Below, one piece after another: positions 43,518 through 53,689 of a stretch of 64,000 nucleotides of DNA; within the stretch, counting starts at the first letter, position 1; the number at the start of each line of letters is the position of its first letter. Origin of the DNA: Lycorma delicatula (lineage: Eukaryota > Arthropoda > Insecta > Hemiptera > Fulgoridae). The position numbers and the translations under genes were made by a program. The notes under the pieces are model-generated. The model ran no database searches. It worked only from the letters and a program-made list of their open reading frames with translations, and was not told the origin of the DNA. The stretch covers positions 36,560,520 to 36,624,519 of the forward strand of contig NC_134467.1 of the NCBI RefSeq assembly GCF_047948215.1. Reading direction: 5' to 3'.

Positions 43518-43990
43518 CGGCGTGACGTCTGTACGTACGTATGTATATATGTATGTATGTGGGGCTGTTCCGTTCAGGAGGAATGGGATGCTCCAGCGTC
43601 CCACCTTCAATAATTGAATGAGGACTTCTGGGGTCTTTAGGTGGGGAAAAGAAAGACCGAGACCCGGTTTGGGTCCCCGGTAGGAGACCCCGGATTAGAG
43701 GCTGGCGCTTATTAAAATACCGAGACCCAGCCACTGGAGGATGCTGTCAGGAACGGCAAACGCCGTTCCTGACAGCATCCTGGCATGGCCCCTGGGAGGC
43801 CATGCCAGTATGTTGTAACATTTTGGATTCAGTACTGTTGTAACATTTAGTTGTACACCTCTCATTTTAATTGCAATTAAAATTTTAATTAGTGAAATAT
43901 TTTGATCTTAAAGGGAAGTCACAGCGATTCGAACTTTTTTTAAAAATTTCTTCTTAACTTTCCTTTTTTGTAATTTAAATATATTGATTT
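43518..43990 (-). repeat. Repeat R, copy 3, with GC-rich insert
   Basis: Continues repeat R beyond SINE-1: CGGCGTGACGTC, TACGTACG, an interruption by a GC-rich insert at about 43556-43808, then TGTTGTAACATTTTGGATTC and GGGAAGTCACAGCGATTCGA near the far end. Confidence 0.7.
43556..43808 (+). mobile_element. GC-rich insertion ending in two strong hairpins
   Basis: About 250 GC-rich bases split repeat R. The right end has a perfect 20-bp hairpin (43738-43757 with 43762-43781, loop AAAC, arm AGGATGCTGTCAGGAACGGC). A perfect 11-bp hairpin follows at once (CTGGCATGGCC 43780-43790 with GGCCATGCCAG 43798-43808). Near the left end TGGGATGCT and AGCGTCCCA (about 43585-43605) are also complementary with one wobble. 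A short repeat TATGT lies at both edges. The 101-codon minus frame through it is Pro- and Arg-rich and unlikely to be a gene. Not recognised. Confidence 0.55.
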
Positions 43991-44247
43991 CATAATTATT
44001 AACCCGTGATTGTAAAAACTGTTTTACAATAAATAATAATTCAATGATAAAAAAAAATGAACAAAATTATTACTGAAATAATTTTAAATATTTTTTAAAA
44101 TGTGTATATGTAATAGATTTGGTAAAACTTCTGATTATTTAATATTAATTGAAAATTATAATTTAGAATCGTATTATTTTTGGATTTTCTAGTTTAATTT
44201 TATTTAATTATCCTGGAATTTCTGTTTAATTTTATTTACGTTAAAGT
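43991..44247. other. AT-rich spacer
   Basis: Nothing recognised. Confidence 0.5.
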
Positions 44248-44263
44248 TAACTACAGAGTGACT

Positions 44264-44562
44264 TTTCTTTCTTTTTCCTGTTTAGCCTCCGGTAACTACT
44301 GTTTAGATAATACTTCAGAGGATGAATGACGATGATATGTATGAGTGTGAATGAAGTGTAGTCTTGTACATTCTCATTCGACCATTCCTGAGATGTGTGG
44401 TTAATTGAAACCCAACCACCAAAGAACACCGGTATACACGATCTAGTATTGAAGTCCGTGTAAAAATAGCTGGTTTTATTAGGAGTTGAACGCTGGAACT
44501 CTCGACTTCCAAATCAGCTGAATTGGAAAGACGCGTTCACCACTAGACCAACCCGGTGGGTG
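44264..44562 (-). mobile_element. SINE-1 with perfect 16-bp target duplication
   Basis: TAACTACAGAGTGACT is found unchanged at 44248-44263 and 44563-44578. The element is full length, from CCACCGGGTTGG at the head to a tail AGGAAAAAGAAAG on the minus strand. The A box (TGGTCTAGTGGT) is good; the B box is slightly altered (CGTTCAACTCC). The exact duplication makes it one of the younger insertions here. Confidence 0.93.
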
Positions 44563-44579
44563 TAACTACAGAGTGACTG

Positions 44580-45415
44580 AAAAATAGACCCTCACAACAA
44601 CATATATCCTGAGGCGTACATGCCCGGTGATACATTGAAAAAAATTCTTATCTTTTAGTTCATTACTCCTCTGATATTGTCGGACAATATTCTCCCTAAG
44701 TCAAAGTTGATTATCATTTGATTTATTTATTTTTTTTTTTTGTTGTTGCCAATCGTTTAATCGCTCTTTGGTTTGATATAATTCTTCTGATCTTAATTTC
44801 TGTATACGTTTTCTATTTTTCAAATTTCCTCTCTTTATATTCATCATCCTCTTTTAATCTTTTTATTATTTCGTGGGTCTTACAGTTTTCTTCCTCTTTA
44901 TATTAATCATTTTCTCTTAATTTTTTTATTCTTCCCTTGTTCTTATCATTGTTTTCTTCTTCATACTCATCTTCTTGTCGTTTTTTTTTTAAATATATTT
45001 CTTCATATTATCTTTGTTTTTCTGTATGATTGTTTCTTTTTCATTTTTGATTATTAACCAAATAATCCAATAATAAAAACTGAATATTTTACACAGGTAG
45101 GTCGAAATTAGCATTTGTAACCAACATATAGGAGTTCGTTAAACGGAATAGTTTCATTATTATTAACTTTTCTTTATGCGACACACCATAAATCTAAAAC
45201 TTTTCTTAATCAGCAATTCACGAAGATGCGATACTGATCTAGTAATACGAGTAATAAAGGGACTTTTACTTTATCCTAATATTTTATGTTGAATTAATAA
45301 TTAATTGTATAAATATTTGATTTTAATAAAAACTAATATTTCAACAATTGTGTAACTGCCCATTTTATTAAAGAATTGGAGGATCGTATCTCACTTTCAA
45401 ATGAAATAAGTTTAT
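44580..45415. other. AT-rich spacer
   Basis: Pyrimidine-rich stretch at 44700-45010, no gene or repeat partner recognised. Confidence 0.5.
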
Positions 45416-45419
45416 GTAC

Positions 45420-46930
45420 CACCTTTGGCTGTTGTTCTTCTTAGCTAAGACTTCGAATTAACGCCGCAGAAGCAGAGGTAACGCTCGAATTTCTGGCTGC
45501 AGTCTGAAATGAATTTGACTTCAGGTGGGATGTACGTCGCATTACAAATGAAAGCCATATTGTATTTTTTATTTATTTTTGTCTTCAGTCATTTGACTGG
45601 TTTGATGCAGCTCTTCAAGATTCCCTATCTAGTGCTAGTCGTTTCATTTCAGTATACCCTCTACATCCTACATCCCTAACAATTTGTTTTACATATTCCA
45701 AAACGTGGCCTGCCTACACAATTTTTCCCTTCTACCTGTCCTTCCAATATTAAAGCGACTATTCCAGAATGCCTTAGTATGTGGCCTATAAGTCTGTCAC
45801 TTCTTTTAACTATATTTTTCCAAATGCTTCTTTCTTCATCTATTTGCCGCAATACCTCTTCATTTGTCACTTTTTATCCACCCATCTGATTTTTAACATT
45901 CTCCTATAGCACCGCATTTCAAAAGCTTTTAATCTTTTCTTCTCAGATACTCCGATCGTCCAAGTTTCACTTCCATATAAAGCGACACTCCAAACATACA
46001 CTTTCAAAAATCTTTTCCTGACATTTAAATTAATTTTTAATGTAAACAAATTATATTTCTTACTGAAGGCTCGTTTAGCTTGTGCTATTCGGCATTTTAT
46101 ATCGCTCCTGCTGCGTCCATCTTTACTAATTCTACTTCCCAAATAACAAAATTCTTCTACCTCCATAATCTTTTCTCCTCCTATTCAGTGGTCCATCTTT
46201 GTTATTTCTACTACATTTCATTACTTTTGTTTTGTTCTTGTTTATTTTCATGCGATAGTTCTTGCGTAGGACTTCATCTATGCCGTTCATTGTTTCTTCT
46301 AAATCCTTTTTACTCTCGGCTAGAATTACTATATCATCAGCAAATCGTAGCATCTTTATTTTTTCACCTTGTACTGTTACTCCGAATCTAAATTGTTCTT
46401 TAACATCATTAACTGCTAGTTCCATGTAAAGATTAAAAAGTAACGGAGACAGGGAACACCCTTGTCGGACTCCCTTTCTTATTACGGCTTCTTTCTTATG
46501 TTCTTCAATTGTTACTGTTGCTGTTTGGTTCCTGTACATGTTAGCAATTGTTCTTCTATCTCTGTATTTCAACCCTAATTTTTTTTAAATGCTGAACATA
46601 TTATTCCAGTCTACGTTATCGAATGCCTTTTCTAGGTCTATAAACGCCAAGTATGTTGGTTTGTTTTTCTTTAATCTTCCTTCTACTATTAATCTGAGGC
46701 CTAAAATTGCTTCCCTTGTCCCTATACTTTTCCTGAAACCAAATTGGTCTTCTCCTAACACTTCCTCCACTCTCCTCTCAATTCTTCTGTATGAAAGCCA
46801 TATCGAACCAAAGTGAATTATGGGTGACAAATTTGATGTATTTTTCTATGAAATGAGACCTGAACTGGATCTTTAAGCTATTAAAATAAATTTTTATTGG
46901 TTTTTAAATTTATGTAGTGCTTTTTGAATA
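45420..46930 (+). pseudogene. Mariner transposase C-terminus (MLE-5 type), split by NLR-A copy H
   Basis: The plus strand encodes LRLRINAAEAEVTLEFLAAV, a stop in place of Trp, then NEFDFRWDVRRITNES (to 45560). After the 1230-base insertion the last codons HIEPK and a stop follow at 46800-46818. This is the usual tail of DUF4817-type mariner transposases (RIxAAVAEVTP...YRWDVCRxTNGxHIE). The following bases to about 46870 match, on the complement, the subterminal region of MLE-5 at 38100-38160. The rest of the gene upstream is absent. Confidence 0.78.
45561..46790 (-). mobile_element. NLR-A retrotransposon, copy H, with perfect 13-bp target duplication
   Basis: ATGAAAGCCATAT is present at 45548-45560 and 46791-46803. 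Frames 46830-46585, 46572-46132, 46166-45867 and 45870-45676 together cover GEDQFGFRK, motif A, motif B (RQGCSLSPLLFN), FADDIVIL, YLGSRISKDG, YGSETWTIG and GHILRH. Frame breaks include an extra T near 46585, the 8-base deletion near 46180 (shared with A and B) and one extra T near 45873. The 3' end has an AT-interrupted A tail of about 18 bases. 5'-truncated. Confidence 0.95.
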
Positions 46931-46969
46931 AGCTAGTATAGTTAAAGACAGTCTTAACAGGTTAATAAA

Positions 46970-47016
46970 GATATTGCACTAGTTTACACATTAGGCTTTC
47001 CAAATCCAGTGCATGT
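46970..47016 (+). repeat. Left edge of the SINE-1/SINE-2 composite, copy 1
   Basis: ATTGCACTAGTTTACACATT and the following bases up to the SINE recur at 58831-58872, marking the left limit of a roughly 700-base unit present twice in the same orientation. Confidence 0.8.
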
Positions 47017-47286
47017 CCCACTGGGTTGGTCTAGTGGTGAACACGTCTTCCCAAATCAGCAAGATTTGGTAGTCGAGAGTTCCAGCCTTCAAGTAGTCAG
47101 TTATTTTTACACGGATTTGAATACTAGATGGTGGATACCGGTGTTCTTCGGGGGTTGGGTTTCAATTAACCACACATCTCAGGAATGGTCGTACTGGGAC
47201 TGTACAAAACTTCATTAACACTGATACATATCATCCTCATTCATCCTCTGAACGGTAATTACCAAAGGCTAAACAGAAAAAGAAAG
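47017..47286 (+). mobile_element. SINE-1 in composite, copy 1
   Basis: Head CCCACTGGGTTGGTCTAGTGGTG split by me here as A box TGGTCTAGTGGT. The B-box region has a small deletion (CTTCAAGTAGTC). Shares with 58873-59146 the variant CAGCAAGATTTG where other copies have CAGCTGATTTGG. Confidence 0.85.
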
Positions 47287-47424
47287 ACGTACCAACAAAC
47301 TTTAAAAAATTCCCTTAAAACCATTATATTCCCATTAAAACCACTGGTTTATTCACATACAACAGTTTCATTTTTTTATAAACTACCGAAAGGTTATATT
47401 TCATTTGTAATCACCTTTTTTTTT

Positions 47425-47575
47425 GTGTTTAACCTCTTTGTCCACCGTTAGGTATTGCTTCAGAGGATGAGATGAACGAATTGTAGCTTCTGTGAAAATG
47501 CCATGTGTAACTGGGATTCGAACCCGGGATTTCAAGATGAAAGGCCGAGGCGCTACCACTCGCGCCACAGATCGT
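47425..47575 (-). repeat. SINE-2 in composite, copy 1
   Basis: On the minus strand: A-box-like GGCGCGAGTGGTAGCGCC, then B box GGGTTCGAATCCC, then ACACATGGCATTTTCACAG and a tail ending AAACACAAAAAAAA. This is the best-preserved SINE-2 head. A real tRNA is unlikely because the 3' side continues as repeat and the family is interspersed. Confidence 0.8.
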
Positions 47576-47675
47576 GGGATTTGTAATCACCTGTATTTTC
47601 CTTTTCTTTTGAATCAACCTGTATACACCTATTATTGTACTCTCTTCACTAGTAAATTCCTTCCTATTTCGTAAA

Positions 47676-48194
47676 TAAATAGTATTTATTTAAACAAAAC
47701 AAACAAAATATTACAGTCATTTTGTGTATTAAAAATTCTATGAAATTTATTTTTAATATTTTCCAGCGATGAATTACGTATTAGACTAGACTTAAGTGAA
47801 AAATAAATAAATATTATTCAGTTTTAATTATGTAGTACGTATTAATTTAGACATTTATCATTTTGAAGGTCGTTAAATTAGTATTTAACAGATTCAGCGC
47901 ATATCCTAGCATAGTATTGTTTATCTACGGCACGAACTATACTCTAACCATGTAATTATTAGTGTAATACCAAAGCATTATCATAAAATATCGATATATC
48001 GATTCAAGAATTCGATATTTGCATAATTTAACGTTTGTGATTTATATTTATATATAATCGTAATAATTGCTATTATTACTTAAACATCTTTAAATTATCT
48101 TCTTTTTTTTTGTCAGGAGTTTTAAATTTAAAAAGTATTATTCTGTCATTAAAATTTATTCTATTTTTTTTTTTTGTAAACCTATATATATATA
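47676..48194. other. AT-rich spacer
   Basis: Nothing recognised. Confidence 0.5.
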
Positions 48195-48832
48195 TATATG
48201 TATGTATGTATGTATAAAAATTCGTATATATTATACAAAAGTTCCTTTGTGTACGGCTTCAAAAACTCAAAATATTCTGCACCGATTGAGCTCAAATTTT
48301 AGCACGATATATAACCCGTATCAAAGATTTTTTTCATCTATTTTTAATAAATCTATCTATCTATTTTTAATTTGTACAGTTTTTTTAATAAATAAGAGGC
48401 TAATGAATCAGATGTAAATGATAAACAAAGGAAAACCAATCAGATCAATGCAAGATGGTCGCTGTCAAACACATCGACCAATCACAAAGAGCCCGTATGG
48501 CCGTTGCCAATGTAAACTAAATCACAACTGATTAAGTAACAAATTTCTTTGAATTATATTTAACAGCTAAAACATCTGTATTTTATTTTAAAAACACCAA
48601 AACAAAAAGAAAAGCCACCAATAAAGATGACTTACAGTAAATAAATTAAAGCACCCAACTTTCTAGCTAACGACAACCGCAGTCACATGTGAAACAATAG
48701 CTGTTCCCAATTAGTTTATTAACAAAAAAAAAAAAAAAAAAAACGTATCCACTTGCATCTGATTCAGATTATTACAAAATCTGAATTAAATATTTACTTT
48801 AATCGAGGTACTCTTGTGTGATCGTGTCGTGA

Positions 48833-49800
48833 TTGAGCTGCGCCTTTCACCAAGCTCTGAATTTATTAGAAAACGACCAACAGTGGGATATATGTATTAA
48901 TGACGCGTACAACACTGCACATCCAAACCAAATTCGCGCATTATTCGCAATTATATTGACCGCTTGCTTCCCTTCATCACCCACAGAGTTATGGGAAAGA
49001 TATCGATCGAATATGGCTGAGGATATTTTGCATAGAGTACGCCTAGAAAATACCAATATGACCGTGGAATTTACAGAAGGCATTTATAACGAAGCATTGA
49101 TAAATATCGAAGACAAGTGCTTAGCTATAGTCGATCGGGAATGCCAGCACCCACCCGAGCTGCGATCGCTTCATTTGATGTGGATTTACGCCGTGAACAG
49201 AGTTACAACATCGGTGATCTTCAGTCATATGTCGGATCAAAAATTCCCAAATTAACGCGTGAACAGAAAGGCATTTATGATCGTATAATGCAAATGATAA
49301 ATGACGGAGTTGGGGGACCTTCTTCTTGGATGCGCCAGGAGGAACTGGGAAAACATTTCTCAATGGGAAGACATTCATTCTAGCAACGGTTCGATCAAAA
49401 CATGACAGTTATCCTGTTGCGGAATATTAATCAGCCAAAACTCTGCAACGGCACGCGACTTGGAGTTAAGAAATTGATGAATAACGTAGTGGAAGCAACG
49501 ATTTTAACGGGGCCTTTCAAAGGTGCAAATGTCCTCATTCCTCGAATACCTATAATCCGGACCGATACACAATTTTAATTTAAAAGATTACAATTCCCAA
49601 TTCGATTAGCATTTGCAATCACAATCGATAAAGCTCAAGGTCAGTCTTTAGAATTGTGTGGTTTAGATTTAGATGCGGATTGCTTCTCACATGGGCAACT
49701 GTATGTTCCCGAGTCGGCAAACCAGATAGCCTTTATATCTACGCAGACAGTGGAAAAACAAAAATATTGAATATCCACAAGTATTGCGAAATTAAACTTC
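48833..49800 (+). pseudogene. Helitron helicase fragment
   Basis: Remnant of the Pif1-like helicase part of a Helitron polyprotein. Frame 48833-49255 begins AFHQALNLLENDQQWDICIN and includes PNQIRALFAIILTACFPSSP and EDILHRVRLENTNMTVEF. After a shift at about 49140, frame 49117-49383 gives MPAPTRAAIASFDVDLRREQ and the approach to Walker A; the nucleotides at 49335-49358 read APGGTGKT in another frame. A large deletion then joins directly to the helicase end ([40 protein letters not shown]) at about 49420-49700, losing helicase motifs II to IV. Inactive. Confidence 0.88.
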
Positions 49801-49855
49801 TATGAAACGTATGCTTTGTTTTGTTTCTCATTTCTCATCCATGCAACCACAATGT

Positions 49856-49886
49856 GCCACAGCGAAGCGTGGCGGGTAGAGCTAGT
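49856..49886 (+). other. Helitron 3' terminus
   Basis: Hairpin GCCAC/GTGGC with loop AGCGAAGC, then GGGTAGAG, then CTAG (49882-49885) and T. It lies 60 bases past the helicase remnant on the same strand, exactly where the element should end, and runs into a (TA)n tract. Confidence 0.8.
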
Positions 49887-49944
49887 ATATATATATATAT
49901 ATATATATACATTTCAAATTCATTTAATGTATACATATTCTGGT

Positions 49945-50150
49945 TTTTTTTAAACCATCGATAAACATTTTTGACGTGACACATCTTTAAAATCACCGAA
50001 ACATACGGGTACTAGAACAGAAATTTGTAGCGTAACGAAAAGGTCTACATCGTCCTGCCTTAATAACTTCCTAACTATTATTCTCGAGACATAAATGCGG
50101 TGTCATTTTATAAGTAACATGGTCAGCTCGTCGATACGATTTTGAGTTTG
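49945..50150 (-). repeat. Repeat Y, copy 2
   Basis: Inverted counterpart of 10995-11195 (complement of GAGCTGACCATGTTACTTAT, GTTATTAAGGCAGGACGATG and TTCGTTACGCTACAAATTTC). Confidence 0.7.
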
Positions 50151-50331
50151 CCTCAAAGTAGATTCTGATCGAAAAATACACTGTTTTATCTTCGTATAAA
50201 ATAACTTTGTTAAATTGATAAGATATTTAAAAAAAACTTTAGAGAATTCCACTGTGAATAAAATAGTATGAATAAAGCCCACAGAAACTTAAGATAAATG
50301 TAAGAATTTCGAAGTTTATTAAAAACGAAAC

Positions 50332-51060
50332 AAAGATGAAGTCCTACGCTAGAACTACCCCATGAAAATAAACAAGAACAAAACGAAAGTAATGAAATGT
50401 AGTAGAAATAATGAAGATGGACCACTTAATCACTGTATCACTGTATGTGAAAATAGGAAGAGAAAGGATTATGGAGGTAGAAGAATTTTGTTATTTGGCA
50501 AGTAGAATTACTAAAGATGGACAAAGCAGGAGCGATATAAAATGCCGAATAGCACAGCCGAAACGAGCCTTTAGTCAGAAATATAATTTGTATACATGAA
50601 AAATGACTTTAAACTTCAGGAAAAGATTTTTGAAAGTATATGTTTGGAGTGTCGCTTTATATGGAAGTGAAACTTGGATGATCGGAGTACATGAGAAGAA
50701 AAGATTAGAAACTTTTGAAATGTGGTGCTATAGGAGAATATTAAAAATCAGTTGGGTGGATAAAGTGACAAACGAAAAGGTGTTGCGGTAAATCGATGAA
50801 GAAAGAAGCATTCGGAAAAATATAATTAAAAGAAGAGACAGACTTATATGCCACATATTAAGGCATCTTAGAATAGTCGGTATAATATTAGAGGGTCAGG
50901 TAAAAGGCAAAATTGTGTAGGCAGGCAACGTTTGAAATATCTAAAACAAATTGTTAGGGATGTGAAATGTAGGGGATATACCGAAATGAAACGACTAGCA
51001 CTAGATACGGAATCTTGAAGAGCTGCATCAAACCAGTCAAATTACTGTAGACAAAAAAAA
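50332..51060 (+). mobile_element. NLR-A retrotransposon, copy I
   Basis: Begins past the catalytic box at GATGAAGTCCTACGC. Frames 50411-50599 (IGRERIMEVEEFCYLASRIT) and 50603-50791 (YGSETWMIGVHEKKRLETFE) and later interrupted sequence run to the A tail at 51045-51060. Multiple stops; its tail junction reads TACTGTAGAC instead of GACTGAAGAC. A small insertion (ATCACTGT repeated) lies near 50430. Confidence 0.9.
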
Positions 51061-51072
51061 AACAACAAAAAA

Positions 51073-51157
51073 CTAAGATTTGAACGCTGGACCTCTCGAC
51101 TTTGAAATCAGCTGATTTGCGAAGACGCGTTCATCACTAGACTACCAACACTGGTGG
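51073..51157 (-). repeat. SINE-1 head fragment
   Basis: On the complement it reads AGTCTAGTGATGAACGCGTC and a B-box-like CGTTCAAATC. Only the tRNA-like head remains, directly after the tail of copy I. Confidence 0.7.
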
Positions 51158-51361
51158 TCTAGTTCCAATTCAGCGTCATAAAAACCACGTTTCTAACTTG
51201 CCCCGCTCGAATCTTTTCGATATTAAATTTAGCGTAACTCAAGAACGACTCAACCAATCTGTATCAAATTTTTACATGCACAACTTCATATACCTTACTA
51301 CAGCGTATTTAATTTTCAATAAAATTGATTTAGTAGTTCTGTAAATTCATGAGCCACAAGT

Positions 51362-52357
51362 TTATATATATAATATATATATATTTTTTTTTTGTCTCCA
51401 GTCATTTGACTGGTTTGATGCAGCTCTCCAAGATTCCCTATCTAGTGCTAGTCGTTTCATTTCAGTATACCCTCTACATCCTACATCCCCAACAATTTGT
51501 TTTACATACTCCAAACGTGGCCTGCCTACACAATTTTTCCCTTCTACCTGTCCTTCCAATATTAAAGCGACTATTCCAGGATGCCTTAGTATGTGGCCTA
51601 TAAGTCTGTCTCTTCTTTTAACTATATTTTTCCAAATGCTTCTTTCTTCATCTATTTGCCGCAATACCTCTTCATTTGTCACTTTATCCACCCATCTGAT
51701 TTTTAACATTCTCCTATAGCACCACATTTCAAAAGCTTCTAATCTTTTCTTCTCAGATACTCCGATCGTCCAAGTTTCACTTCCATATAAAGCGACACTC
51801 CAAACATACACTTTCAAAAATCTTTTCCTGACATTTAAATTAATTTTTGATGTAAACAAATTATATTTCTTACTGAAGGCTCGTTTAGCTTGTGCTATTC
51901 GGCATTTTATATCGCTCCTGCTTCGTCCATCTTTAGTAATTTTACTTCCCAAATAACAAAATTCTTCTACCTCCATAATCTTTTCTCTTCCTATTTTCAC
52001 ATTCAGCGGTCCATCTTTGTTATTTCTACTACATTTCATTACTTTTGTTTTGTTCTTGTTTATTTTCATGCGATAGTTCTTGCGTAGGATTTCATCTATG
52101 CCGTTCATTGTTTCTTCTAAATCCTTTTTACTCTCGGCTAGAATTACTATATCATCAGCAAATCGTAGCATCTTTATCTTTTCACCTTGTACTGTTACTC
52201 CGAATCTAAATTGTTCTTTAATATCATTAACTGCTAGTTCCATGTAAAGATTAAAAAGTAACGGAGATAGGGAACATCCTTGTCGGACTCCCTTTCTTAT
52301 TAGGGCTTCTTTCTTATATTCTTCAATTGTTATTGTTGCTGTTTGGTTCCTGTACAT
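51362..52357 (-). CDS. NLR-A RT C-terminal half, 331-codon open frame
   Basis: An uninterrupted frame from the middle of RT to the natural end of the protein. It has motif B (RQGCSLSPLLFN, residues 25-36), catalytic FADD (66-69), YLGSKITKDGRS, the YGSETWTIG segment, RRDRLIGHILRHP, VGRPRLEYVKQIV and the family C-terminus ASNQSND. In this copy the stop has changed (CTGGAGAC for CTGAAGAC), so the frame reads through the A tail and adds about ten residues. Together with copy G this gives a nearly complete view of the family protein. The partial frame is open, but motif A is in the other frame, so the element is dead. Confidence 0.85.
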   Translation of the reverse strand: MYRNQTATITIEEYKKEALIRKGVRQGCSLSPLLFNLYMELAVNDIKEQFRFGVTVQGEKIKMLRFADDIVILAESKKDLEETMNGIDEILRKNYRMKINKNKTKVMKCSRNNKDGPLNVKIGREKIMEVEEFCYLGSKITKDGRSRSDIKCRIAQAKRAFSKKYNLFTSKINLNVRKRFLKVYVWSVALYGSETWTIGVSEKKRLEAFEMWCYRRMLKIRWVDKVTNEEVLRQIDEERSIWKNIVKRRDRLIGHILRHPGIVALILEGQVEGKNCVGRPRLEYVKQIVGDVGCRGYTEMKRLALDRESWRAASNQSNDWRQKKNIYILYI

Positions 52358-52725
52358 GTTAGCAATTGTTCTTCTATCTCTGTATTTGAACCCTAATTTT
52401 TTTTAAAATGCTGAACATTTTATTCCAGTCTACGTTATCGAAAGCCTTTTCTAGGTCTATAAACGCCAAGTATGTTGGTTTGTTTTTCTTTAATCTTCCT
52501 TCTACTATTAATCTGAGGCCTAAAATTGCTTCCCTTGTCCCTATACTTTTCCTGAAACCAAATTGGTCTTCTCCTAACACTTCTTCCACTCTCCTCTCAA
52601 TTCTTCTGTATAAAATTCTAGTTAAGATTTTTGATGCATCACTAGTTAAACTAATTGTTCTGTATTCTTCACATTTATCTGCCCCTGCTTTCTTTGATAT
52701 CATAACTATAACATTTTTTTTGAAA

Positions 52726-52727
<2 letters not shown>
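51387..52727 (-). mobile_element. NLR-A retrotransposon, copy J (longest overall)
   Basis: Covers the region from IVMISKKAGADKCEEYRTIS to the 3' end. The 5' frame 52799-52374 includes GEDQFGFRK and motif A (AFIDLEKAFDNVDW). One extra T in a T run near 52396 separates it from the 331-codon frame below. The 5' edge falls at 52728 exactly where a long (AT)n tract begins, and the 3' A tail also abuts (TA)n. Confidence 0.95.

Positions 52728-52728
<1 letters not shown>

Positions 52729-52790
<62 letters not shown>
52729..52790. repeat. (AT)n microsatellite
   Basis: A pure (TA)n run of about 60 bases, at the exact 5' edge of copy J. Confidence 0.95.
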
Positions 52791-52791
<1 letters not shown>

Positions 52792-53689
52792 GCAACCACT
52801 ATTTAAATGAATAGTATTTTTTCTTTTACTCCTCTTACCTTAAAATGTAAAGAAAATTCATTTTCACCCCGTATCATTTTTATCATGCGATCGAAAATAA
52901 TACCGTACCTTTCTTGGAATCGGTAAAAAAAACTACGACTTTTAATACTGAAAAAAAACCTCCAATATGGTTAATACAAAAGATGTAATGTGAATTTTTA
53001 GTTGAAAAATTGTAGTATCAAGGAAAATATGATTATATATGAATTAACTATGGATTTTTCCTTGACGATATCTTCTTTATATAATCTCTCGTTTGGTTAT
53101 ACAGCTTGTGGAATATCAATTTAATAATTTATCAACTGTATATCAATACGTGATGTAACATCTGTGTTCTTTTCTCCCTCTCTCATTCTCTCACCTCTAA
53201 AAAGAAAAAAATTACATAAAAAATTAGTAATAACATGTTAAATCAGTGTAATTTTTTTCTTAATATTATACTTTTTATATAAATGTAATAACATTTTCAT
53301 GATTTTGTGAGGTGTATGACGTAGGTAGTATTTATTTAAAATTATATATTATTATTGTAGAATATTTAAGTTATTTCTTGTATAATAATACTCTTTAAAA
53401 AAAAAATTTCATTTGGAAAATCCTTAGTCTATAATTTTATAATCATAGATAATTTGATTTTTCTTCTCATTTAAAACTACTACTGTAATTTACCGAAATA
53501 AAGTTTCTTTCCTTATTTTAATTTTTTTTTTTTTATAATTATTTTAAAATTTCATTATTCATCCTGTTATAAAAAATATAATTAATTTTAAATTAACTTG
53601 GTCATTAACAGTAGAAAAAACAAACTCTCTCACATTATGTGTGACCGGATTTCTCGTTTTAGTTAACCTTGAAAAAGTACCCAAAAACC

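Noticed and set aside
43429..43734. 101-codon minus frame
   Set aside because: Runs from the SINE-1 head across repeat R into the GC-rich insert, three unrelated pieces; not a gene.
47425..47575. tRNA gene on the minus strand
   Set aside because: Good B box, but the sequence recurs as SINE-2 at three other places with a common non-tRNA 3' body.
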